The notes beneath the pieces were generated by a model that searched no databases, had not been told where the DNA came from, and saw only the letters and a list, made by a program, of their open reading frames with translations. Both the position numbers and the translations under genes were made by a program. A stretch of DNA of 64,000 bases from Aptenodytes patagonicus (taxonomy: Eukaryota; Chordata; Aves; Sphenisciformes; Spheniscidae), in the NCBI RefSeq assembly GCF_965638725.1, contig NC_134950.1:26688932-26752931 (forward strand), given 5' to 3'. Below, piece by piece: positions 34,791 through 48,164 of this stretch. Position 1 is the first letter of the stretch. The number at the start of each line of letters is the position of its first letter.

Positions 34791-37700
34791 TGTTCTGTGA
34801 CCCAGAGCATATGCACTCTGTTGGGCAGATCTAATGTGGGAAAATTCAGCCTCCTTGTACACTTTAAGTCCTGGTCTTACGGATTTTGTGTTTATCTGCT
34901 GCATGCTGTAACTTCCAGTTCTTATGATAATGCACATACTTGCAGAAAATTTTCAGTGTGTATGGGACAAGTTGTTTGAGTGGTCCTCCTTCCCTGTAGG
35001 TGCATCTGCAAAAACTCTTGTCTGCTTGTTCTGTCTAGCAGTGCACTTGAAAGATAACTAGTGAATTTATTTCCAAAATAATCTTCCTGTGGCCTGGAGG
35101 GGAAATCAGCAGTCTTCCTAACAAAAAATGTGAAGTGGAAAAGATACTAAATGCTTTTTCAGTATCATGAATTCTGGGAGCAGCTGGTATGGGTTCTCTG
35201 TGATGACTTTAGAAAAATAACCAAAAAGTTGTGGAGTGAGACTGGGTGAACTGTTTCTGTTGATGCTGTGTTGCTACCTTTCTGAGTGACTGAACAACCC
35301 ATTTTGTGCCACAGCCTTTCTATGTCTATAGAATGGGGCTAACCCTGCAAGTCTTTGTAAAGCTATGATGAAATGTGGTATAAAATAAGGATATCTAATG
35401 TCAATGTTAGTTATGGTCATCAGGTTCACTGGTGATTGCAAGCACTGTACTGTGAAAACAATCCTGCATCGAGGCTCCATTAAATCTCAAGTAATTTCTT
35501 AATAACTTAGATTTTTCCAAGACAGTTTCTGCCCTTTACATCACTTTTGTCTGCTATTCATTACAGCTAATGTAGCAATTACATAGATTGTGTAAACTAT
35601 AACCTCCTTTGTAGTGTGAAATGAAATTGTTTTGTCAAAGCTGTTTTGGTATGAAATTCAGAAGTAATGGAAACCAGTTTTGAAAGCCAGAGTCAGTTTG
35701 GGTTTTTTATTATTATTAATATTGTAATGGAATTATATCTGACTGCCAGTCTCTTCAGCCAAAGAAGAATTCTCTGTTAATGAGGCATTAAAATAATTTA
35801 AAAAGTCTGTGTGTATGCATTATTTTGTTTTATTGTCTCCATATCATTTAATGCAGATGATAAACTGTTTGTTAGCTTTATATCATGCTCAAAGCTGCTG
35901 TGTTTGGGTTTCCAGTGCAGCAGTGGAATGTGTAAATAAATACCCCAGTTTCCATTGAAATTCTTGTGAAACACCTGTGGACCACTGGACAACTGCACTG
36001 TTGATAGAGCTAATCTTTCTGAAACCCAGCCCCGAAAATGCTGCGCATTCCTTCAGAAAAACTTGTTCTCTGACACATGGTGTCCATTTCCTGGAGTAGA
36101 CGAGTAAGGATTTGATTTAGATAGCATCAATCTAAAAATTACAGCATATCTGGCTTAAAAAAATACTTGCTTTTCTAGGCTCCTTTTCAAAATAAACTAC
36201 TTCCTAAAATTTCACTAATAAAAGTAAAGTGTAAGGGACTCTGAAATTCTATGAGATGAGATATTTCTAAAGGTGTTTTAATAGGATTGTAGCAACTGTT
36301 GTTGAGTGAAACCTACCTATGTGTTGTAATTTTTAAGACAGATTTGGTAATATCAGGGTTTGAACTGTAAGATACTGAACATGCTGTTCAACAGCCAGTT
36401 TACTAATCGTGATTGAGTTGTGAATACTGGAAAAGGATGTATTTCCATAAATACATATCTTTGTAGGAAAACGAGCTTTACTACTGCTTTATGAATCAGT
36501 GTTTGCTTGTTTTTAAGAGGCAAAGAGCATGGCAATCTCTTTGGTACCTTTGTTTTGTATTCAGAATATAGTACTTGTTGACACTGACAATGGATGTGTG
36601 GAGGGGAGGTAATCTATTTGACATTCTCATTGGTGCTTTTTCTTGCATGCCTCCAGAGAATTCTATCAGATAAGTCTGCACACTTTCTAAAAATGAAAGT
36701 TACTTTAACATTCCTAAATTATTTAACAGTAATTAAAAACAAAATCATAGATGTGTTTGGAAGGATATTACTGAAGCTCTTAAGTGCTTGATTTCTACTT
36801 GTCCTCGTTACATTCTGAGGACCTATAAGCAATAACAAAAAAATACACATAATTTGAAGAAACAATGGACAAGCAGATTTCTGAACTATACTTAATATCT
36901 CCTTAGTGTTGCTAGTTAAGTGGGACTGGCCAGAACTGAGGTTTTTACCTACATTGCCTTCAACTTAACATTTTCTATATATATATTTTTATTTATATAA
37001 ACCATACATAATTTAATTTATGCTTATTATTTGAGTTTACAGCTTGCTTTCTGTTGGTATTTTTGATCTAGGAGAATGTTGCTCTTTTTTTCTTTGGACT
37101 TACTATATCGTGTGTGAAATGAATAGCTCTTTCACCTGCATACTTAGACACAAGATTCTAGTTGGACTGAGATTTCATTGTTTGAACCTGATGTAGGTGA
37201 ACAGAAAAGCTGGATATAGAGTCTCATTCTGTTACAGCTCACCTGTTGTTTGGTTTTTGGTTCAGGAGAACTTTTGTCTTTCATCCATCGCTAACACCTG
37301 TTAATGCATCTTCCAAGAGGAACTTTGTCAGAAGTCATACTCAAATACTATCTTTGAGCTAACAATGCAGACAGATTGTAACTGTATTTCATAACAGGGT
37401 TAATGTGTTCACCCTATGTTTCTTGACAGATGTTTTTGAATGTTTTTCATGCCTGTGATATTAACTGTATTTATTATTTGCATATAGCTTTGAATATATT
37501 TTCTCTATCTTCTCTGGAATATTAATGTTTACTGAGTACATTGGTCTATAAGGTTTAGACTCTTTGCTCATTGAAGTCAGTTTTATTTTCGTAATAGGAA
37601 TGTTTGTTGGCTCCTTCAGCTTTCTGGAACATTGTTACAGGTTAGTCTGATACCTCCTGTCACTTGATATGAATAAAAACCCTCTTAGCCAATTAATTTG

Positions 37701-38176
37701 AATATTATAAGAGAAAATTCACTTTTCATTCAGGTATGACAGTAGCAATTAATTGCCTATCACTTTTAATCAGAGGATTAAAAAATGTTATTTTTGGGAT
37801 TTGTCATATTGTCTGATTTCAGTCTAACTGCCTACTTTTGGTTTCTAGATAACACAACTAAAAACATTCAGGCCTGACATCTCATAATGAAGCATATTAT
37901 TGCTAGAATTCCTTGGATATCTGCAAAAGTAGACATATTAATTGTGATTTCTGTTATTGCATTCATTTCTATTATTGCACTTCATAGATTGAACTGGAAA
38001 AGACATTCCAGTCAGGAGTATTTTTACCGTCTGTCTATTTTAGTGGTGGAGTTGCACGTATAGCTGCAGTTCAGTGGGCCCCTCAAATGTTTTTATAAAC
38101 AGTTGGTAAAGCAGTTAAGTCTTTGGGTAAAAGCTACTGCATAAACATCTGTAGCTCTTAATAATAACAACTAAGT

Positions 38177-38199
38177 ACACCTTAGTACAACTAAGGTGT
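38177..38199. repeat. perfect 10-bp inverted repeat with 3-base loop
   Basis: ACACCTTAGT - ACA - ACTAAGGTGT. A further CTAAG half-site lies immediately upstream (38171-38175), so the strand can fold two ways. Confidence 0.8.
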
Positions 38200-40494
38200 T
38201 ACTGGATGCCTGACTGCAAATAATTTTACAGCACTGTTTGCAAGTTAGATTTTACAAGTTTGCAAATTTTGTTAGCATTTCTTATTCGAAATAGTAGCAA
38301 ATTACTTTGCTAGCTCTTTATGATTTAAAATGACCTCCTTCTCCTTGCAGTGCTATAGACAGAATATAGTCTATAATAGCGAACAGACAAATAGACAAGC
38401 TCTTTCTAAATTCAGGATAGTTTCTTTACTGTTTAGGTGTCATCTGTATCTGTTTGATCAGTTCATTTCAGGAGATGGCGATTGGTTAAGAAAACTAGAT
38501 TGATATAAGTGTATTGGAAGAGAAATTGTCTGTATCTCTGATCTGACACTGGTTCCAGAACTGTACATTTATACATCAACCATGATAGGTATACATGCAA
38601 ATTGTCATCTATTGGCCCAGTAACCCACTGCACAGCAGTCAATGTGTTGCAGGTAGACTTCTCACTGAGAATTCCATGATTATTTAGTCCTAGATAGCTT
38701 GTGTTTTCTGGTCTGCAGCTTTGGGACTCTCTGGCATCTCCTCAGGACAACACGTTTTGCTTGGTGCTCTTCCTTGGGATGTGAGATGATGTATTCTACT
38801 TTGCTGCTGGCATAAGACCTTCCCTAGCATTTCCCCAGCTGATTATGCACACTCAGGTTTCCCCTTGGCTGTGGTCATGCATTGTTTTCAGTTATGCATG
38901 GAGATGGTATGATAGCAAAGCAGGGAACGGCATTTTAGCAAAGTAACTTTGCTACTGTAATCTTAAAGTGTTCAAAACTCTCAGGACTGAAGGAAAAAAA
39001 AAAAAAGAGAGGTTCGTTAGTCTGCCATTGCTTGTTCTCGTGACTCTTCAGGGGTTTTCAGGGTGGTTTTTGTTTTGGTTTTTTTTTTTTTTTTTTTTTC
39101 CTGCTTTCCTCTTCCTATAGATTCATCACCTTCTGTGTGGTAGTGACCAGAACTATGTACTGAACAGAACACTGTCCTCAAGGGCTTCTATTTCTGTGCT
39201 CAGAAGCACCAAATGCAGCAGCCATGACTTCCCGACTATTTTAGTTTTAATGCCTGTCAGGGGAGAAACCCTTACTGGATTGTAGCAATAGTCAGATAAC
39301 TTGGAGTCAGTTGCCATAGGCTGAAACCAAGCTAAAGAATATTGTAAGCTTAGATGATACGCTAGCCTGTTGAAGAAGTTCACATCCCTAACCAGTGTTA
39401 CCCATTTTGAATTTGGGCTGCCCACCAGCTGAGCGGTAAGATACACTGTGGTAGCAGAATTAGCAACCAAGGGTGAGATAGGAAGAAGGAACTTACACCA
39501 GCTTCACCACCAAAGGCAAGATCATATAACATTCAGCGACTGCAAAGCTGCTTTCCTGGACGGGGTAGCCATCTGCAATGCAGTATAATAGGCTGCAGTA
39601 AAACAAATCCAGACTTGCGTAATTCTAGTGTGATATTTCCACATTTAGTACAACATAATTTATAATTTGATATGATCATATCTTGCTGTCATGTGAATAA
39701 CTAGGCTTTATGTAATGACAGATGATATAACCAGGATATTTACACATTTTAGAAAAGGGTAGTAAATTGACAGTGAAATATACTTTTCATTTTTCCTAGT
39801 TAAGTGTGCTCTGATATGTGTATTTGAACTAATGGAGATAATGAAGGAGAGAGGAAGGAAACCAGAAACCAGAAGAGTATTACATGGTCAGAAAATAAAG
39901 AAAAACAGAGTTATATTAGATGTAAGATATTCAACACTTTCCAAAAAGTTGGAGGGATTAAAGTGAAAGTTTTGCAGTAGTAACTTGCCTATTGAACAGA
40001 ACTGTCATTGCTTCTTTACAATGAAAAAAATATAAATTGCTAGGTTCTTTACTTTTAAGTAGTGATATATCCGCTATTGAAGAGAGCTGTGCTGCGTGTA
40101 AAGATAATAATCTTTTATGGATTTTTCTTTAACTTGTTATTGAAAATTAAAATTTGTAAACAAGAAAAAAAGACTTAAATACACTTTCTTGTGGAGAGAC
40201 AGAGACCGAGACCTAATGTTGAAACTGCAGATATAAAGGAAACTCCCCTTTCCAAGGGGCGTCAGGGGATGTGTTGGGAAGTGCACTTACTATCCCAATA
40301 TATTTATTATAATTTAGCTCCTGGGAGTTGCATGCAAATGCATGGCATATAGTCTGCAATATATAGAAAATGAAATTATCTAATTACCGTAACTTTAAAA
40401 ATGAGGAACTTGGGAAATACTCCATATAGAGACTATTTTCAAGGATTCAGGTTTAGCAGTAATAATTCTTTCAGTTTCCTCATTCATTCTGAGG

Positions 40495-40998
40495 GAAGTT
40501 GTAGTAGGAGACTCTTTTCTGAGAGGTAGGGAGGCATCCATTTGCTGACCGGACGCACTCTCTAGAGAGGTGTGCTGCTTACTGGGGGCTTGCATCAGGG
40601 ATGTCACCGAGAGGCTACGAAGCCTCATACAGTCCACTGACTATTATCTGCTGCTGCTGTTTTATGTGGGCACCAGTGACACAGCCAGCAGCAGTCTGAA
40701 GACTATCAAGAAGGACTACAGAGCCCTGGGAGTGGCGGTAAGGGACTCAGGAGCACAGGTAGTTTCTTCATCAATCCTGCCGGTCAAAGGGAAGGGGTTT
40801 GAAAGGGCCAGTTAAATCTGGCGAGTCAACAAATGGTTGCAGGACTGGTGCCACAGCCAGGGATTCGGCTACTTAGACCATGGGACTCGCTTTGAGAAAC
40901 CTGGTCTACTGGGGGCTGATGGGGTCCATCTGTCAGAGAAGGGGAAGAGCATCTTTGGTCATAGGCTTGCCAAGCTGGTGAAGAGGGCTTTAAACTAG
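40495..40998 (+). pseudogene. CR1 ORF1 C-terminal esterase-like domain, broken
   Basis: The frame reads VVVGDSFLRG (GDS nucleophile motif at 40507-40515), then a TGA at about 40534 where CR1 has CGA (arginine), VCCLLGACIRDV, a TAA at 40813-40815, then DGVHLSEKGKSIFG and the normal TAG at 40996-40998. The GDS and D..H motifs are those of the SGNH esterase fold known in CR1 ORF1. Confidence 0.8.
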
Positions 40999-41164
40999 AG
41001 ATGCCGGGGGAGGGGAACTTCATCCCACTCCTACCAGTTTGATGCCAGGGCCAGCAACAGATGCCCAGAGCCTGGAGAAGGATCACAGGTCAAGCAGGAG
41101 AGCACCTGAAGAGCAGCACAAAGGAACTTCAGCCAGTAAGACAGCTTCATCGGGGGCCCAACTT

Positions 41165-41760
41165 AAATGCCTCTATGCAAACTCACATAGCATGGGGAAT
41201 AAACAAGAGGAGTTGGAAACGTGCACACGCCTGCAGGGCTACGACCTTATTGGCATCACGGAGATGTGGTGGGATGGCTCCTATGACTGGAGTGTTGGGA
41301 TGGAGGGATACAGGCTCTTTCGGAAGGACAGGCAGGGGAGATGAGGGGAGGGAGCGTTGCCCTCTTATGTCAATGACCAGCTGGAGTGCATGGAGCTCTG
41401 CCTGGGGATGGATGAGGAGCTGACCAAGAGCTTATGGGTCAGAATTAAAGGGAAGACAGGTGACAATACGGTGGGGGTCAGCTACAGGCCACCTGACCAG
41501 GAAGGCTGACCAGAGTGCCATGTGACAAAGCCCTGGAGGGAAGAGGGGCCCAAGAAAGCTGGGTAATATCCAAGGATCACCTCCTCCAAGCTCAGGAGCG
41601 ATGCATCCCAACAAAGAGGAAGTCAGGCAAAAACGCCAGGAGGCCTGCATGGATGAACAAGGAGCCTCTGGACAAACTCAAAACACAAAAAGGAAGCCTA
41701 CAGAGGGTGGAAGCAAGGACAGGTAGCCTGGGAGGAATACAGAGAAATTGTCTGAGCAGC
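41165..41760 (+). pseudogene. CR1 ORF2 endonuclease region, broken
   Basis: It begins YANSHSMGNKQEELE (CR1 consensus-like NARSMGNKQEELE) with GYDLIGITEMWWDGSYDWS, the AP-endonuclease-type opening. A stop at 41342-41344 followed by a frame change, then further stops through 41760, disrupt it; part of the endonuclease appears deleted after SYRPPDQ. Confidence 0.75.
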
Positions 41761-41799
41761 CAGGGAGTAGGTTAGGAAAGCTAAAGCCCTGATAGAATT

Positions 41800-43417
41800 A
41801 AATCTGGCCAGGGATGTCAAGGGCAACAAGAAAAGATTCTATAGGTACGTAGGGGATAAAAGGAAGACGAGGGAAAATGTGGGCCCTCTCCAGAACGCAA
41901 CGGGAGACCTGGTTACCTGGGACATGGAGAAGGCGGAGGTACTTAATGACTTTTTTGCCTCGGTCTTCATTGGCAAGTGCTTGAGCCTCGCTGCCCAAGC
42001 CACAGAAGGCAAAGGCTGGGACTGGGAGAATGAAGAGCCGCCCACTGTGGGAGAAGATCAGGTTCGAGACCATCTAAGGCACCTGAAGGTGCACAAGTCC
42101 ATGGGACCCAATGAGATCCATCTGCAGGTCCTGAAGGAACTGGCGGATGAAGTTGCTAAGCCACTATCCATCGTATTTGAGAAGTCGTGGCAGTCCGGTG
42201 AAGTTCCCACTGACTGGGAAAGGGGAAACATAACCTCCATTTTTAAAAAGGGGAAAAAGGAAGACCTGGGGAACTACAGGCCAGTCAGTCTCACCTCTGT
42301 GCCTGGGGAGACCATGGAACAGATCCTCCTGGAAGCTATGCTAAGGCCCGTGGAGGACAGGGAGGTGATTTGAGACAGCCAGCATGGCTTCACCAAGGGC
42401 AAGTCCTGCCTGACTAACCTAGTGGCCTTCTATGATGGAGTGACTACATCAGTGGATATGGGAAGGGCTACAGATGTCATCTCTCTGGACCTCTGTAGGG
42501 CCTTTGACACGGTCCCCCACAACATCCTTCTCTCTCAACTGGAGAAGTATGGATTTGATGGGTGGACTGTCCGGTGGGTGAGGAATTGGTTAGATGGTCG
42601 CATCCAGAGGGTAGTGGTCAACGGCTCAATGTCCAGATGGAGACTGGTGACGAGTGGCATCCTGCAGGGGTCCGTATTGGGACCGGTACTGTTTAATGTC
42701 TTCATCAGTGACATGGACAGTGGGATCGAGTGCACCCTCAGCAAGTTTGCAGATGACACCAAGCTGAGTGGTGCGGTCGACACGCCAGAGGGACGGGATG
42801 CCATCCAGAGGGACCTGGACAAGCTGGAGAAGTGGGCCTGTGTGAACCTCATGAGGTTCAACAAGGCCAAGGGCAAGGTCCTGCACCTGGGTCGGGGCAA
42901 CCCCTGGTATCAATCCAGGCTGAGGGATGAAGGGATTGAGAGCAGCCCTGCCGAGAAGGACTTGGGGGTACTGGTGGATGAAAAGCCGGCCATGAGCCAG
43001 CAAGGTGCGCTCGCAGCCCAGAAGGCCAGTCGTCTCCTGGGCTGCATCAAAAGAAGCGTGGCCAGCAGGTCGAGGGAGGGGATTCTGCCCCTCTACTCTG
43101 CTCTGGTGAGACCCCACCTGGAGTTCTGTGTCCAGCTCTGGAGCCCTCAGCATAAGAACAACACGGACCTGTTGGAGCGGGTCCAGAGGAGGGTCACGAA
43201 AATCATCAGGGGGATGGAACACCTCTCCTATGAAGAAAGGCTGAGAGAGTTGGGGCTGTTCAGCCTAGAGAAGAGAAGGCTCCAGGGAGACCTTCTTGCA
43301 GCCTATCAGTCCTTAAAGGAGGCTTATAAAAAAGATGGCGGCAAACTTTTTAGCAGGGCCTTTTGCGACGGGACAAGGGGGAATGGCTTTAAACTAAAGG
43401 GGGTAAATATAGACTAG
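41800..43417 (+). pseudogene. CR1 ORF2 reverse transcriptase region, single in-frame stop
   Basis: Open from about 41879 to 43417 except for one TGA (42371-42373) in [15 protein letters not shown], where related CR1 copies have arginine CGA; a C-to-T change at a CpG explains it. RT motifs are intact: motif [13 protein letters not shown], motif [16 protein letters not shown], motif C FADDTKL with both catalytic aspartates. The frame is lost before the usual C-terminal end (…LDIRKKFF is out of frame from 43405 on). Confidence 0.88.
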
Positions 43418-43972
43418 ATATAAGGAAGAAATTTTTTACGCTGAGGGTGGTGAAACACTGGCACAGGTTGCCCAGAGCGGTGGTGGATGCCCCATCCCTG
43501 GAACCATTCAAGGTCAGGTTGGACGGGGCTCTGAGCAACCTGATCTAGTTGAAGATGTTCCTGCCCACGGCAGGGGGATTGGACGAGATGGCCTTTAGAG
43601 GTCCCTTCCAACCCAAACTATTCTATGATTCTATTCTATGATTTGCAGAAGTTCTATACATAGTTTCTTCTTATTTTCTTCTTGATTATCAAAATTTATT
43701 ATCAGGCTGTGTGTGTGTAAGGAGTGAAGATAGGCAAAAGAGAAATACATGGCTATTCTAAATTTCTCAGCTGTTCTTCTTTTCTGCTCTCCCACCCTTT
43801 GGAAAGTCCTAGTTTGGGGTGTGGGGGTTGGTTTTTTTCCCTCCCCAACCCTCCTGTCTCCAATAGATATGAAGGTGGATTAAAGGGAAGATGGGGAGAA
43901 TGTAGCTATTGGGTGGAGGGACAAGAAATGCCTTATTGAAAGGAACTGGAAGGGGTTTTTTTTTGAGCTATC

Positions 43973-44422
43973 ATGAGTATTATTACAGACTTGGCCTGGA
44001 TCCATTCAAAGATAGTTGCCAAATCTTTCTGTGGCTATGCTTATCATTTGGATCCCCTTTGTTGCCATGCCAGCATAACTAGAGTTCAGTCCCAGCTTTT
44101 GGCTTTGGGCCTTAAGTCTTTCCCTGAAACAGAAGCTTTGTCACAATATGACTTTCCCAAAATCAACAAGACAGTGGTAAGATGGTTGTCTCGCTGCCCT
44201 CAAAAATATCTGCTGAGCAAAATTAGAAGAATGGAGAAAGCTGCTCCTATGTCAAATGCAGGGAATAGTGCATGGGGAAGTATTTTGAGATTAGTATTTA
44301 AAAGCATAATCTCCAAATTTTCATCTCTCTATGAAAAGATGGGAGAATTGCAGAAACTTGGCTTCTCTTACACTGTTTCTTTTTCTAGAGGCTATCTTGC
44401 TAATGGGGATTTAAGAATTTAA
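43973..44422 (+). other. 149-codon open frame of unknown meaning
   Basis: ATG-started open frame just downstream of the CR1. I recognise no domain or family. It contains several basic stretches and no low-complexity sequence. It lies within the RAD54B intron without evident splice support, so chance is the simplest explanation. Confidence 0.15.
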
Positions 44423-47400
44423 GCAAAATATTCTGAGAAAATCATAATTTTAAATCTTTCTGTATTTCTCAGCTGCTTCTGATGAGTCATCAAAAAGCTT
44501 GTTGGAAGAGAGGATCAGAGAAGATACAAGCATGTATTAGGAACTGAACACACTTGTAAAGAAGGGTGCTCTTAGCTTTTCTTTTTTTAAGAACATGACT
44601 TAAAGTAAATAGCTAATTCATGGTGCTGTATAGTCACTTAGTATTACAATTTGAGTCCCGTAGCTTTAAGCCAAACTTAGTTTGAAGGATGGTTACAGAT
44701 CTGAATGTGTGGGCCCTGGAATGTCAGACTGAGATGAAGATAAATTCTTTAAAATTTGGCATGGGGTGCATTTTAAGTGTCTAATTTGAATATTTCCCAT
44801 TTCAGTGGGCTAAATGTTGAGAGAATGCCTTACATCAGCAGAGGGGACAGAAGTGTAGTTAGCTTTTATGCTTGGAATTTTAGCTGATAAGAGCCCTGGA
44901 GTAGGCCATGTGTAATTCAGGCTAGTTTCAGTGAGTGGTATAAAGGTAATAATTACATCATTAACTTCTGTGTTTTTTGTGCTTGTCATGAGATACATGC
45001 ACCCTTGTTCTTGCAGCAGCTGTAAGAACTGTTAGATGTTAGAAGTTAATACATGCTAGATGGTGATCGCAGAAATAGATGCAGAAAAAAAAGAGGTGAA
45101 GCTTCCCCTTGTTCTCCCTGCCCCCAATGCAGGACAGAGGTTTAGCAATGCTTAGAAATAATTGTGCAGGAGAAAGGAAAGGAGTGGTCTGAGAGGTTCA
45201 GGTATAGCAAGGATAAGAACAAGAAAGTGCAAAATTGATGGTAAAAGCGTTGATGAAGACGAGAAAAAAAAAATCAAGTTAAATAAGAAAGCTATTTGAA
45301 ACACAACTTAATGATCTAAAAGTATTTCTAAAAAGCCTGGAGAAAATGTATTTAAGCACTGTAACTTCCAGGTGACGTTGTCTTGCAACTTTTGGCTCAC
45401 AAAACTTTGTCATCCTCAATCCTCTCCATAATGAATAATGCCTGCAACCCTTAGTTTTGGAAATTACCCATGAAACAACTGTCCCTATGAGAGACCTTTG
45501 GAGTTGAAAACTTTCTCACCCACCCTTTGCTGCAGCAGGCTCTTAAGACAGGCATATCGAATGACTTGGCACTATCTTGCTGTTGTGTCAGTAAAGAGGA
45601 CTATATGATGACCTAATGGAACTTTTGCAGTCCTTGCTACCTATAGACACTCTCAAGTCATCTTATGCAGCTGCCAAATTCATTTGCAAGAGTGAGCAAC
45701 TGCCTCAATACTTGCCAAATGTTTCCACTGCCAGTATACCCCATATTCAGTGATGTGTAACATAGCCCATCCTAGCTGCTGAGTCTTCTTACAGTTTCTC
45801 ATAAGCACAGGGGGATCAGGGTTTCACTTCAGCTTTGATTCAAATCTTGCAATCATCCTCTTGTTCTTATGATTTTCAGGCTCCTAGGCGATTGCAAATG
45901 CTAAACGCAGGTCTCTGCAGAGCTAGTTTGCTTGCACATTATTAAATAAGAACAGATGTCCTTCAGACTTATTCTGGGGCTACCACTTTGTGGGCAGAGC
46001 ACTTTCACAGAGTTTAGCAATCCTTTATCTGTTGATTTGATTTTTTTTTTTTGCACTAGAAGGTCCCAGCCTGAATCACTTAAGCTGGTGTCATTCCCTT
46101 CAACATTCAAGTTTGCTGTCTGATCCAAACTACATCTTTCAAGATATGTTCTTTCTTACGGCATCCTTAATTACTGTAGATGTTTTTTGTCTTTGAATCA
46201 TGTACCTTATAGTGATTTTTTTTTTTTTTAAGTCTGTCATGGAGGGATTCTTCCTCAGTTCTGTATGACAAAGGATCCTTCCTCTCCATCCAAGATATGC
46301 TCCCCTGATTTAAGACATTCTCCTTTACAGGGTGTTTTGTCTCATAATGTGCCTAAATTTACATGGGCCACTTGATGCAGTTATTGGCCATGATACAAAT
46401 CTGTCACTTGTAAAATTTGGGCCCATTGAGCTTTTTCAGCAATTCATAGTCATTTGGCTACTGTATTATAGCTGTGATTCATTCATCTCTTGATAGCTCT
46501 CCAGGATGCAGTATTTGTATCATTTTTTTGGTATTAATTCTAGACTTTTCCACAGCAAAAACCTGAACTTACCTGTTAGCTGTAGTTTTGAGTCTTATTT
46601 CCCAACTGTTGAAGTTCTCCAACCTTAGCAAGGGGCTGTTGCTTGGTTTTTTAATAGTCATGCTAATTTTCCTTTCCCTAGAAGAATACTCTGATCTACT
46701 CTCACAGCTCCCATTTTTCATGAACTTCCGAATACGAAGATTTCATCCACTTGAAAACTGGGTTTTTAATTATTAACATTTAAATTGGGAAACATCTGGG
46801 TTTTTTTTAAAGGAAAGAAGCAAATGAAAAAAAAAAAGCTGAATCCAAGACTTTTTTCTTTCCAGAATTCTGAGTAGATTAGTGAATTCCGCCTTGAAAA
46901 TATGAAGGAAAAATGAGCTCTGCCTTGCGCATAGGATTAAAACAGGAGGTATAGAAGGCAGTGAAGTGATGTGATGGGTGCATGTATGACTGTTCTTCAG
47001 CAGTGGCCAGAATCTCCTCCCTGTGGTTTGCTGTCCCCTCAGTTATGCTAATACTAGTTTTTGTAGGGTGCATTGCAAGCCATATTCTTAAAATGATCCA
47101 GATAGAGGCTGAAGAAACTTTTTCAATGGATTTCTTTTGTGCAAGTTATTTGTCCTGTGGCATACTGGATCAGGGAACTGCTGGTGGTTAGAACTAACCC
47201 AGCTCAGAAAAAATGATTAATTTGCAGACAAATCAGTTCCCTGATCTGACTTGCTCAGAAGATTTGTGAGTGCTTATATCAGCACAGTAAAGGGGCAGGA
47301 ACATGACAGGGTTGGGGGGACGCAGAAATTCCTGTTTTGGCAATGTCCCACATTTATGTTGACGTTAATTATTAAACTCTGTGCTTGCCCCAAAAAAATA

Positions 47401-48164
47401 AAAAAATTGATTAGTCTGTAGCTGGATCATCTCCCTGAACTGGCTGTGCACTGTGTTGCATAAGTGCTAGTGTTGGTGGAAGGCGTAGGATGAAGGGTGG
47501 ACTGTGGCAACATTTCTTTTTTTGTAATCGTCTTGGAACTACACCTATTGTTTTAGCTCAAAGAAGTCTATATGTAACATTAATATCCAGGCTTCTCACC
47601 TTCTGTGATTTCTCATCCAGGTACTGATATGACCTTAGGTTGATGAGCAGAGCTATTTTAAAAAGGGAAAAAAAGAAAAGGGAAAATATCTTGGTTGGCA
47701 GCCAGCTTCATTTTTACAAGGGTTATTTTACACTCCTGCAGAACAATATGTAATTCAGACTGATTCCTTCAGGCACTTGCTCAAAAGAAATCTTTGTAGC
47801 GGTATTTTGCTGTAATTGCATTAGTCTGGAAACTTGGCCTCTCTAGCAACATTAAGCAGTAAGGTGATAAAGTAATACAAGTCTAAATAGGTCTACATTA
47901 GGAGTTGCTGCATCTGGTAGCCCAGTATAGAGGAAGGCTGCTGCAGCTCCTTGCGGCCAGGTCCAGCCCGCAGTGAGGCTGAGGATGTATTCCCAAGAGG
48001 CACATGCACACGTATACACTCTGTATGTATATATACGGCCAGCCATACGGAAAACGCAAGCACTCATGCACACACAAGCAGCATCAATGGCCTCATTCTT
48101 TCCCTTCACTGGCTGACTAGGATGGCAGCCTGTTTGTGGAAAATACATACGTATACAATATGGA

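Larger units (their letters stand above)
40460..43643 (+). mobile_element. long CR1 LINE retrotransposon, lightly decayed
   Basis: About 3.2 kb, sense to RAD54B. In order: the end of ORF1 with an SGNH-esterase-like domain (40495-40998), an ORF2 endonuclease part (about 41165-41760), a reverse transcriptase and C-terminal region (about 41800-43417), and a 3' UTR ending in two ATTCTATG octamers (43620-43627, 43633-43640). It is truncated at the 5' side within ORF1. Stops and frameshifts show it is dead, but the RT region is nearly open. Much younger than the copy at 3.2-4.2 kb. The 5' edge is approximate. Confidence 0.92.
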
